Assembly (NCBI GenBank): GCA_963710715.1 | Contig: CAVQBL010000018.1 | Span: 186,001 to 250,000, forward strand | From: CAVQBL01 sp963710715 | Lineage (GTDB): Bacteria > Pseudomonadota > Gammaproteobacteria > DSM-16500 | Direction: 5' to 3' | Length of the DNA: 64,000 nucleotides | Shown here: positions 18,040 through 26,681 of the stretch, in pieces | Position numbering within the stretch: the stretch's first letter is position 1 | Layout: every line of letters begins with the position of its first letter | Notes under the pieces: model-generated | Databases searched by the model: none | What the model was told of the DNA's origin: nothing | What the model saw: only the letters and a program-made list of their open reading frames with translations | Translations under genes and position numbers: made by a program

Positions 18040-18637
18040 ATTTAGTTGGACGAGGGAGAACTCCTTGTCGCCTTAATTTCAAGGTATAAATACTTTCTCG
18101 GCTGAACTGTACTCTACAGACATAAGCGACGAGGGTTGTAATTATGATTGGTAAAACCATATGATAATCTCTTGTTATTTCTAATATTAGAATAATAGCT
18201 GTTATCACAACACCTGTTACACTGCCCAACATACCCGCCATGCCGGCTACTACAAAAATAACGGGATGAGTAACTATTGAAGGAAAGAAATAATGAAGAG
18301 CTGCTCCGAAAGCAGCGCCTAATGTGGCACCTAAAAATAATGTAGGTGAAAATATTCCGCCTGAAGCACCTGAACCTAACGTTAAACAAGTTGCCAAAAA
18401 TTTTGCAATAAATAATATTGCTAATAACCAAAAATTGGTTATCACAAAATTTAATGTATCTTGAATAGTCGCAAAACCAATTCCTTCAATATAATAATGA
18501 CCATAAAAGTACATGAGTACGTACATCATCATTCCAATTAGGCTCATTCCCAATGCATGTCGTAGATATGCATTTTTAAAATGAGATACAAAAAAATCTT
18601 CAGTCCAGTAAATACCGCGAATAAACGATTCAATATG
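18020..18637 (-). pseudogene. ClC-type chloride channel/antiporter, C-terminal half only
   Basis: The open frame encodes about 205 residues of the second half of a ClC protein: IRGIYWTEDFF, YLRHALGMSLIGMM, the selectivity-filter segment TLGSGASGGIFSPTLFLGAT, GMAGMLGSVTGVVITAII and ITRDYHMVLPIIIT. The N-terminal half, with the first filter loop and the gating glutamate segment, is absent. The frame begins at a stop at 18638-18640, exactly where a Fic fragment begins on the other strand, so the truncation is a rearrangement junction. Translation from the internal ATG at 18553 would give 177 residues, unlikely to form a channel. Confidence 0.85.
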
Positions 18638-18821
18638 TCAGTGCAAGCAGGTTCAACCGATATTAAAATTTGATCAGGTTAAGGGAAAAAGAAGGCAAGA
18701 ATATTTTGCTGCTATTCAAACCGGACTTGATCAGAATTATCAGCCAATGATAGATATTTTTAAATCAATTCTTAGGAGAAGTATTAAACTTTATCGGAAG
18801 TCCCTGAATCTTTCTTCTTAA
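18636..18821 (+). pseudogene. Fic/Fido protein, C-terminal fragment
   Basis: The reading FDQVKGKRRQEYFAAIQTGL followed by DQNYQPMIDIFKSILRRSI resembles the stretch just after the catalytic motif of Fic/Fido proteins, where an arginine-tyrosine-alanine helix and a PM-x-x-x-F helix close the fold. The catalytic HPFxxGNGR loop and everything before it are missing. The reading starts exactly at the ClC truncation point. Its end overlaps, on the opposite strand, the end of a small gene with a Fic-inhibitory motif. Confidence 0.55.
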
Positions 18822-18960
18822 GCCTTGCTGGTTTTTCTGAAAATTTAAGATGAACACCTTCAATCGCAGTAGATGACACAACATGATCACGAATCATCTT
18901 CCTGCGCAATTCAGGATTTCTGAGGTAAGGGTTTGTTTGAGATAAGGCTTTTCTACTCAT
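18784..18960 (-). CDS. Small protein with a Fic-inhibition motif (antitoxin-like)
   Basis: A 58-residue protein too short for most gene callers: MSRKALSQTNPYLRNPELRR, then MIRDHVVSSTAIEGVHLKF and a lysine-rich tail. STAIEG fits the S/T-x-x-x-E-G/N motif whose glutamate blocks the ATP gamma-phosphate site of Fic proteins; in class I systems such as VbhA/VbhT that motif sits on a small separate antitoxin. It runs convergently to a Fic C-terminal fragment, which is unusual because such antitoxins normally precede their Fic gene on the same strand. Rearrangement could explain this. No strong ribosome binding site is visible. Confidence 0.5.
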   Translation of the reverse strand: MSRKALSQTNPYLRNPELRRKMIRDHVVSSTAIEGVHLKFSEKPARLKKKDSGTSDKV

Positions 18961-19622
18961 GAATTAATTATACATCATCTTGTGTAGCTCGGCTTGTGAA
19001 TAATTTCAGATTTTGGTTGTCACGATTACACCAGAATTACACCTGCGACACGAGGTTACAAAGTGAACTGTTTACACCATCATCGGGAGGAAACCAACTT
19101 TATCACAAGTTGACTCTAGGGCTATGAATAAAGAGCTAGCCTGACAACGTAATGAAGGGCGCAAACCCGGGGACAACTCGCAAGAGGAAAGCCCTCCTGG
19201 AAGCCAAGTCCAGGTGAATGCTAGAGAGCCAGTAAGGTGAACACATGTGAATCTGTGCATAGATCGAGATCGGTGACAAGCGAAAATGGCTGACACGCTT
19301 GAACCAAAAGGTACGAAGGTAGGAGGTAGGCCAGTGTAATGCCACCTCGTGATCGCAACACCTTCCGGTCGATAGCAGACACCTAACCTGGTAGTGCCCA
19401 CTTTGTAGAACGTGGCAACCCTGCACGATTCCTGGATATACTAGGTAGAGAGTCGCAAGACACATCGACGACCGTGTAGGAATAGGATGTAGGAAGAAGC
19501 GAATGCCGCACTGTAATGGCGCGGATACCGATTTAAATGTTATCGGACACGAAAGTGTGCCCACGTCCGACTGGTCTTCATTGCAAGATAATTTGTAGAA
19601 CCACTATTATGAGGAAAAGCAA

Positions 19623-20966
19623 ATGACAACAACGGCAACTGCCGTAGTAGGTGCATCTTCAACATTGCTAGCAGCTCACTGGAAAGTCATTGACTGGAAA
19701 GCAGCTGAAGCACATGTCAAGCGGCTACAAATGCGTATTGCAAAGGCGACTCGGGAAGGCCGCCACGGCAAAGTTAATGCTTTGCAATGGATGTTATACC
19801 ACTCGTATTACGCGAAGGTACTCGCAGTAAAACGAGTTGTGCAAAACCGCGGAAGCAAAACTCCAGGCATAGACAATATCACCTGGAGAACAGCGACGCA
19901 AAAGATGAATGCAGCCCTCTCTCTCAAAAGAACGGGCTACAAAACTCAACCACTCCGGCGAATTTATATCCCAAAGAAAGACGGACGTCTAAGGCCACTT
20001 AGCATTCCCACCATGAAATGCAGAGCGATGCAAGCACTGCATCTATTTGCATTAGAACCCATGGTAGAAATAAAGGCGGATAAAAATGCCTATGGTTTTA
20101 GACCAGGACGAAGTACAGCAGACGCTATCGCTCAATGCTTCAGAGCGCTAGCGCGTCGAACTTCTGCCCAATGGATACTTGAAGGGGATATAAAAGCTTG
20201 CTTCGACAGAATCTCCCATCAATGGCTAGTCAACAATGTCACGATGGACAAAGAACTACTGAAGAAATGGTTGAATGCAGGATACATCGACAAAGGCAGC
20301 TTCCATAGGAGCAAAGCAGGGACGCCACAAGGAGGTATCATATCGCCTGCACTTCTGAATGCAACACTCAGTGGCCTAGAAGATACGATAAAAGCATCTG
20401 TTTCTAGGCAAGATAAAGTTAACATCAGCATATATGCAGATGACTTTGTCATCACGGGAGCTAGCAAAGAAGAGCTGGAAAACAAAGTGAGCCCCGTGGT
20501 GGAAACCTTTCTGCGGATACGAGGTTTGGAACTCTCATCTGAGAAAACCAAAATCACGTCCATTCAAGAGGGGTTCGATTTTCTCGGATTTAACATACGT
20601 AAGTATGGAGACAAGCTTCTCATCAAACCAGCCAAAGCGAGCGTTAAACGCTTTTTGGTGGACATCCGAGAAATCATCAGGAAGAGCTGCGCGACAAGTA
20701 CGGCGGAATTAATAGGCCAGTTAAACCCCAAAATACTGGGATGGGCAAATTACTACCGTCATGTTGTTGCCAAACACACCTTCAGCATTGTTGATGAACA
20801 CATCTTTAAAGCATTATGGAAATGGATAAAGCGTAGACATCCAGAAAAGAGCAATGCTTGGCGAAAGAATAAATACTTCCGAAGTCAAGACGCAAAACTG
20901 GATATTCCACGCGAAAATGCCATCAGATACTGCGAATACATGCGTACTGGATTTAATCCGAGCTAG
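19623..20966 (+). CDS. ltrA: Group II intron reverse transcriptase/maturase
   Basis: This 447-residue protein makes cDNA at the target site and helps the intron RNA splice. Domains in order: RT0-RT1 (KVNALQWMLYHSYYAKVLAV, GSKTPGIDNI), RT2-3 (LRRIYIPKKDGRLRPLSIPT, NAYGFRPGRSTADA), RT4 (GDIKACFDRISH), RT5 with the catalytic YADD (SIYADDFVITG), RT7 (FDFLGFNIRKYG) and the maturase X domain (LGWANYYRHVVAKHTF). The frame ends at 20966, but the expected C-terminal DNA-binding/endonuclease region continues in another frame (DLIRASKISIKRHVKIKGEA, TPYDPVY) to about 21110. A one-base shift near 20945 truncates the protein; splicing activity might survive, target cleavage probably not. Confidence 0.85.
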   Translation: MTTTATAVVGASSTLLAAHWKVIDWKAAEAHVKRLQMRIAKATREGRHGKVNALQWMLYHSYYAKVLAVKRVVQNRGSKTPGIDNITWRTATQKMNAALSLKRTGYKTQPLRRIYIPKKDGRLRPLSIPTMKCRAMQALHLFALEPMVEIKADKNAYGFRPGRSTADAIAQCFRALARRTSAQWILEGDIKACFDRISHQWLVNNVTMDKELLKKWLNAGYIDKGSFHRSKAGTPQGGIISPALLNATLSGLEDTIKASVSRQDKVNISIYADDFVITGASKEELENKVSPVVETFLRIRGLELSSEKTKITSIQEGFDFLGFNIRKYGDKLLIKPAKASVKRFLVDIREIIRKSCATSTAELIGQLNPKILGWANYYRHVVAKHTFSIVDEHIFKALWKWIKRRHPEKSNAWRKNKYFRSQDAKLDIPRENAIRYCEYMRTGFNPS

Positions 20967-21120
20967 CAAAATATCTATTAAAAGACATGTGAAAATAAAG
21001 GGAGAAGCTACACCTTATGATCCTGTCTATACAAAATATTTCGCGAAGCGAAAACTAAGATTAAAACAGCGAATAAACACAGAGAAACTGGGTCGACAAC
21101 AAATCGGTCTTAAGAAGGCT

Positions 21121-21155
21121 GAGCCGTGTGAGGGGAAACTCTCACGCACGGTTCT
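21121..21155 (+). ncRNA. Group II intron domain V hairpin
   Basis: The 35 bases beginning GAGCCGTGTGAG and ending CACGGTTCTT fold into the diagnostic domain V: a long stem, a GAAA-type loop around GGGGAAACTC, and the catalytic triad region near the base. A domain VI-like stem (GGGTCGCAGTAATGCGGCC) follows and should carry the branch-point adenosine. This fixes the sense strand of the intron as plus. Confidence 0.85.
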
Positions 21156-21186
21156 TAGAGGAGTGGGTCGCAGTAATGCGGCCTGC

Positions 21187-21822
21187 TTACTCGGCACAAT
21201 TTTTTTGTTTGACTTGATTAATGTCACTATTATTATCAATTTGTACTGCTTTTAAATTTCTGTTGCCTGCAAGTGACATATGGTGCTTCCAATCATTGCC
21301 CATGGAGACAGTCGCCCAATCACTATAAGGATTTTGGCCACTCGTAATTTCACTTTGCGTTTGTTGGCATGTTTTAGTTGAGATGTTTAAGTCTTCTGGT
21401 GCACCAAATAGGCCATTATTAATTAAATTATAGAGCGATGGATCCGCGCGTGAAATAGCATAGAGTGGGAATTGAGTAATAGCAGCAGTTGCATTGTAGA
21501 TGACGTTTTGCTGAATATTTTGAAAACTGTTTTGAATACCGTTTAATGAATTCGTAATTGATGATGCAGGATTAAATACCCCGCAGTTATATCCCAAGCA
21601 AGACTCCCCCTCGACTTGTAGTGGAACAGACTGAGCGCCACTGTAAGCAGGTATAGGAACAGGCTGTCCACCGCCCATTTTATAATATAAGGAGCTGTTA
21701 CCAGCGGGGATTAAGTCAGCATAAACATTTTCTGTTGGATAACTTATAATTAACCCAACAAAAATTAAAGTAGCTGTCGTTAAATGTGCGCGCAGGTACG
21801 AACACAATTTTTTATTTATCAT
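21187..21822 (-). pseudogene. ICE conjugation protein, TIGR03755 (PFL_4711) family, truncated
   Basis: Integrative conjugative elements of the PFGI/SXT-like group carry this periplasmic protein in their mating-pair module. The start is ATG 21822; a signal peptide follows (TATLIFVGLIISYPTENVYA) and then family text: LIPAGNSSLYYKMGGGQP, LGYNCGVFNPASSITNSLN, ISRADPSLYNLINNGLFGA, GQNPYSDWATVSMGNDWKHH. The reading ends at 21187 after about 211 residues, where the intron 3' end supplies the stop codon; roughly the second half is gone. An upstream extension to 21981 is open but not family-like. Confidence 0.75.
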
Positions 21823-22069
21823 GATGGGATCCAAAAAAAAACAAGAAAAGTTATTAACGATTTCTCTGCAATGCTCTGCAGAAAGTTTTTTAACTTCACT
21901 ATTGACATCTAAATTATTAGCTGAGGGAGAGAGCCATGTTCCCACCTCCTCCCGTGAGCGAGAGGAGGGGAGAGTTATCATGTAAAAAAGCGAGAATGGC
22001 GCAGCTATTCAATAGATCGAAAATATCTTATTTATCTATTTACGGGGCTGGCCTCTGTGAACATTTTCC

Positions 22070-22439
22070 TTAGAAAGCACTTAAAGCATCTTCAGTCCTT
22101 GCTTGGCTCGATTAGTTTTTAATTTTTCAATGACGTTATCAAGTTCGTCATTAAATTTCTACACAGATCCAACTTTCTGGATTAAAAGCCTCTCTAGTTT
22201 TCGGATCTTTCTTAGGTGGTTTTTTTGATACCAGCATTTGTAAGTGTCTGGAGGTCATAACGATTTCCATTAAGTAAAATTGGGATATGCATGATATTCA
22301 ATGTAATAGGATCAAAAAACTTTTCAAATGATTTTTCCTCTTTTTCATTTAATTTAAGTTGCTTTAATTTTATCTGACATTCGAGTTTTTTGCCTGATGA
22401 AGATTTTTTACATACTTGCGTAATGAGGTGAACAGTCAC
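22070..22439 (-). pseudogene. U-box-like domain protein, frameshifted
   Basis: From ATG 22439 the reading runs through a lysine-rich lead to FFDPITLNIMHIPILLNGNR followed by YDLQTL. This has the pattern of a U-box (DPIT...M...P...G..YD..TL), the E2-binding fold of some ubiquitin ligases that Legionella effectors such as LubX also use. A seven-A run breaks the frame near 22218, after which KKDPKTREAFNPESWICVE completes the U-box. A further shift near 22158 leads to ELDNVIEKLKTNRA and a final TEDALSAF. It lies downstream of the repeat-module gene on the same strand and repeats part of its intergenic text (TEDTLAAF at about 22455), so the two may have been one longer effector gene. Confidence 0.55.
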
Positions 22440-22575
22440 TTAAAAATGCTGCTAAAGTATCTTCGGTGATTTTGATACACTAACAGTGCGTTGGGGCGGC
22501 TGGCGTGGGTGAGTTATTATAACAAGATCCTTTTTCTTTTGATTCGCTAGCGAGTCTTAATGCAAGGGTATCTTA

Positions 22576-24451
22576 TTATTTGAATGCGCACTGGATAGTA
22601 CCAGAATGATCGGAGGTGATGTTGATTCCGACTTTCTTAAATGTTTCATTGATTTTATTCATCAATGGGTTATTCCTTATCTTCTTAATAGAGGCAATTG
22701 CTTGTGTTATGCTCTGATTAGAGTTGGTGGTGTCCTTATATCACTGTTCCTGTTGCGATTGAGGTTTTCTTAGCTTCATTAAAATGCCCAAAACCTAAAA
22801 TTTCATATGCAACTAAGAGTGTCTGTATACAACGTTCTAGACTGAAAGTGTTGCTACCTTTAATCTTTTGCAGGTATTTATAAATTTTAGAGAAACATAT
22901 GTAGATGAAGAAGTGTCTTAGCATGTATCGCATTAATTTTTAAATCGCGAAGTAATGTTGCAAACTTAACTATATCTTCAAGGGTGTTTTCGCGCTCGCA
23001 TAAACTCATAAGTACTACTATTTGTTCCATGGAGAGAAAAAAAATAACTTTGTTATTTTGTAGTTCATTGACAAGATTTTCTATTTTTTTCGCTTATTTT
23101 CGTCTGCATCATAAATTATTACGAAGGTATTGTCGCTCAAGAACATTTTCTTATTAAGAAAATTAAATATTTCCCAAAAATAATTACCATTAACAAAACT
23201 TTTCAGATGTTCAGCATAGTCTTCGTCTGAATTAGAAATGATTTTATAAATGTGAAGTAACTGCGCATAAGTGAGTGAGCAATGATTTGGTACTTGAGGG
23301 CCTAGCCCATTTAAAAATTCTTGTATTTTGATAACTGAAGAAAAGATCTTAGGAAATTTCTTAATTACCTCTGGAGCCTCCGTATATTCTCGAATACCAT
23401 GTCGAAGGGAACCCACTAGATCTTTAGGACGCATATTTCTTACGATGGATGTTGGACTAATATCAATAACATGAGGTTGACTTCCAGAAGACTCAGGAAA
23501 TTTTTCATCTGTAGGGTTGTTAGAGGGAGCGGTGGAGCTCTTCTCAACTAAAAGAGAGTTTGGGTTATTTGTAATAGATTGAGTAGTAAGTTTGGTAGGC
23601 TCGGATAAATCAGCACTAGCAAATTTGAGAGCATTAAAGGAATCAGCGCTCGAAAGTTCGCAATATTGACTCGCTTTAGAGAAAAATCTTTTTGAAGGAC
23701 TCTTAGAGAGAATCCTTACGCAATTCTCCATACTGAAAATACCGCCCGCTTTTAAAGTATCCAGCATGCCAATTACAAATGACACAGGATGATAATTAAC
23801 TTGAAAAAGTTTTCTTGCATCAATAGCATCGATTTTTAAATCGCGAAGTAATGTTGCAAACCGAACTAAATCGTCAACAGAGTTTTCGTATTTGCATAAA
23901 CTCACAAGCAATTCTATTTGTGCCATGAAAATAGATGTAAAAATGATGTTATCTTGTTGCAGTAGATTGATAAGTGTTTCTATTTTTCTGCGTGTTTCTT
24001 CGGTTGATTCATAAATTTCTACAAAGGTATTGTCACTTAATAAATCTTTCTTGTTAAGAAAATTAAATATTCTCCAATGATTATTTGGGAGATATTTACT
24101 CTCAGAAAAATCTATAAAGAGAATTTTATAAACCTGAAGTAACTGCGCATAAGTGAGTGGGTGCTCATCTGATACCTCACCTAGCCCATCTAAAAATTCT
24201 TGTATTTTGATAACGTAAGGAGGAGTGCTCCCAATGTGTTTAGCTATCCATGAAGTATTCGTGTGGTAGTTTTGAACGACTTTTCTAAGTTGACCCACTG
24301 CATCTATAGGTGCCTGGTCGCGTACGATGGATGCTGGACTAATACCAACAACAGGAAATTGATTTCCAGAAGACTGAGGAAATTTTTCATCAGTAGGGTT
24401 ATTAGAGGGAATGGCAGAACTTCTCTGCTTATCATCGTGTGATTGTCCCAT
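22576..24451 (-). pseudogene. Two-module repeat protein of unknown function, frameshifted
   Basis: The first 456 residues are open (24451-23081, start preceded by GAGGTA). They contain two copies of a module of about 180-200 residues: a linker (SNNPTDEKFPQSSG / SNNPTDEKFPESSG), then SIVRD...VIKIQEFLDGLG...LTYAQLLQVYKI...IFNFLNKK...LSDNTFV. In copy one this is followed by LLVSLCKYENSVDDLVRFAT and LLRDLKIDAIDA. Copy two loses frame at 23081 but continues as LMSLCERENTLEDIVKFATL, then LERCIQTLLVAYEILGFG (22736-22933), and a tail ending NITSDHSGTIQCAFK at 22576. The function is unknown. Helical, repeat-built and located inside a conjugative-element remnant, it could be an effector-type cargo gene. 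Confidence 0.6.
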
Positions 24452-24705
24452 TTTTTTATACCTCGTTAAGCTGATTAATTATAAGAGCTATATTATAGAA
24501 TGTTTTTTATACAGATTAATAGGTTTTTTATCATCAGTGGCAGAATTAGAAAATTCACATAACTTCTGCCAGCAAATCGGGTGGGTCGGGATATGTGTTA
24601 CTACCCCCCACCATGAGTCAAAGCAAGCTCTTTCATAAGGCGGGTAAGTGCATGAATTAATTGAAACGATGTCTTTGAATTATACAAGGAGATGGGTTCA
24701 TTAAA

Positions 24706-25083
24706 TTAAAAATTAATACTTCCACTATATTTTCCTTCTCCTTCAATACAACCTTTATAATGTCTCCATAATACCCAGGTATAATTTCCTTTGCCTTTTT
24801 GGGAAGCGTTGCTATGCCAAGGCGTTAGATTTTTTAAATCATTTTCACCAAAAGGTTCGCACATATTTTCAGCATCAGGATAAACCATTTGCCAGAGGGT
24901 AGAAGAGCTATTTTCTTTTATTTTGGAAATAGTGCATTCTTTTCCACAATCTGTTGGCAATAGATTATAAACATGCGGCTGCAATTTGCGTGTTACAATA
25001 TCTGCTGCACGTTGTGCAATGACAGCTGCGGCTTTTGCGTCAGACGATTGAATTAAAAATCCTGTTCGCGGATAGATAGAACC
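24706..25083 (-). pseudogene. ICE conjugation protein, TIGR03756 (PFL_4710) family, C-terminal piece
   Basis: About 125 residues are open between a stop at 25084 and the end at 24706. The segment GSIYPRTGFLIQSSDAKAAA followed by VIAQRAADIVTR and QPHVYNLLP is typical of the TraU-like TIGR03756 proteins; the closing NYTWVLWRHYKGCI is also protein-like. The N-terminal two thirds are lost. In related ICEs this gene directly precedes the TIGR03755 gene on the same strand, as it does here, but here 2.9 kb of cargo (repeat-module and U-box genes) separates them. Confidence 0.65.
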
Positions 25084-25186
25084 TCAATTATTTATGAATG
25101 ACCCTATGTATCATGCGAAATTATGCAATTGGTGAATGGTAGATAGAATTTTCTCTTGTCTCAGAACAGTACCAGTATTACTCGCG

Positions 25187-25769
25187 TTAGAATTTCCCGC
25201 AATTTAGCCAATTTCTTTTAAGCGTTTTATCTTTTAAGAAAGAACTAATTGCTTGATATACGCCATCAACCCAAGTTTCATTCACACCTTGAACTTTAAA
25301 ATAGCTATTATTTTGGTTAGCTGGATCAGTGATTTTTGAAAAATCAAATATGTGATTTTTTTTAAAATCAAATTGCATTTCGAACCAATTTTGCATTCTA
25401 TTTTGCATCGCCATCTGATAACCATGGTAGCTATTAAAAGATATTCGTATTATTTTTTTTGGTAAACGATCGTCATTGAATATAGATTCGTGATCTCCGT
25501 TTATATACTCATTATTTTCTCCCCATATCTCCACCCATAGCTTACCTGTAAAATTTTTAAAAACTTCTTTTACAGGACCAGGCAAATTCGGTGACAATTT
25601 TAATTGTAGATAGGCAGCTTCTGTAGATTTTTTTTGCGAGAATTTTGTAAAGCGTTTTTAGGTCATCTTTTGTTATTAATGAAGATTTAATTTTCTCACA
25701 ATAGTTTCGAGAATAATGAACAAATGGCTGTGCCAGCTGTGAAAAGTCGGGCTGTGAATTTGTGTTCAT
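25187..25769 (-). pseudogene. Hypothetical protein, one frameshift
   Basis: The start frame (25769) gives MNTNSQPDFSQLAQPFVHYS and KTLYKILAKK, then breaks near 25630. Shifting one base gives STEAAYLQLKLSPNLPGPVK, VFKNFTGKLWVEIWGENNEY and the remainder to 25187, about 194 residues in all. The break is beside a run of seven T on the plus strand. It contains several tryptophans and a GVNETWVDGVYQAI motif but no family I recognise. It lies between the conjugation remnant and the AbiE locus on the same strand. Confidence 0.5.
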
Positions 25770-25806
25770 GTCTATTTTCCTTAATTAATAAAATTAAAGT
25801 TCTTAT

Positions 25807-26681
25807 TTATTTAGGTAAATGCACTAAAATCTTGTCTTTTATTTCTTCAATCGCATCAGCTAAGCTCCATCCTTGCGTAGCTATGCGAGCACCATTTTCT
25901 GTAGTTAATAAGATGCCACTTTCTGTTGTCATGGGGGTAGAGTGTGTTTTTTTGATATCGAATGATAGTAGTGGTCCTATATCATCCATGAAGGAATGTT
26001 CCATTAATTTCAATGCAATATTTTTTTCGAACATATTTTTAGTGATTATTTTTTCTGATTTTTTCATATATTCTAAAAAAATGCCACTAACCTCAGAAGC
26101 ATTAAAATCTTTGTGTTTTAATGCCAACCACAAGTCAAATACATCACGGCCTTTACTGCGTTGGTATAGCGCGCGTAATTTTGTGGCAATTAACTCGTTA
26201 AAATGAAATGTATTAATTTTCGCGTTCCAGAAAACCAATCAGAATGCACCTCAAATTCTTTTGAGGAACGATCTAGAATTGAAAAGTTTTCCTCAACATT
26301 AATTTCAATCTTGATGCGAAGCTTCGTCACGAGAGAATTCTCAGGATTGAAATAGTATTTCATTTTAAAACTACGCGCCGTTGGAGTGGTTTTTGCTTTT
26401 CCTAGCCATGGTTCTAGACGTATTCGCAGAGCATCGGCAATTTTCGAAATTGGCCCTTTGCTTGTTCTTACTAGATCAATATCTTCGCTATAGCGAGCAG
26501 CGGGCGAAAAGAATAATTTATGTAAAGCTGTGCCGCCACGAAATGCTAATTCTTTATTAAGAAAAGAGTCTGAGAAAATCTCTACAATAATTCTTGATAA
26601 AATTAAATCCTGCTCCACTTGCATGTCGTCTGCCCAAGGAGCGACTGTTCTCCACTGTGTAATTTGTGCAATAGGTATCAT
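25807..26681 (-). pseudogene. AbiEii-type nucleotidyltransferase toxin, one frameshift
   Basis: AbiEii toxins are DUF1814 nucleotidyltransferases of type IV toxin-antitoxin systems, also linked to phage abortive infection. The N-terminal part (26681 to about 26230) has the nucleotidyltransferase core: ELAFRGGTALHKLFF followed by ARYSEDIDLV, the G-G-T and D-x-D metal/nucleotide motifs. A shift near 26225 leads to the C-terminal half (FHFNELIATKLRALYQRSKG, RDVFDLWLAL), ending at 25807. Start and stop of the antitoxin and toxin overlap (ATGA at 26678-26681), as usual. If the shift is real the toxin is dead while the antitoxin remains intact. Confidence 0.75.

Larger units (their letters stand above)
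19063..21190 (+). mobile_element. Group II intron
   Basis: The element consists of a structured 5' region (about 19063-19620) with no reading frame of its own, an internal reverse transcriptase/maturase gene, and a 3' domain V/VI. I place the 5' end at GTGAAC (19063) and the 3' end at ...TTAC (21190), which satisfies the G-start and AY-end rules; the 5' end departs from the usual GTGYG and is less sure. The flanks do not rejoin into one gene: the TIGR03755 fragment on the right has no continuation on the left. The intron is therefore at a rearranged site. Confidence 0.8.

Noticed and set aside
19072..19564. Minus-strand open frames of 109 and 142 codons in the intron 5' region
   Set aside because: They lie in structured group II intron RNA sequence on the antisense strand; the peptides are rich in C, H, S and P and match nothing.
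20854..21255. Separate gene after the maturase
   Set aside because: Its middle part is the expected C-terminal region of the maturase in a shifted frame, and the rest reads through domain V; it is a frameshift product, not a gene.
21823..21981. Long N-terminal extension of the TIGR03755 fragment
   Set aside because: The signal peptide starts at 21822; the extension reads through a hairpin-rich stretch and is not family-like.
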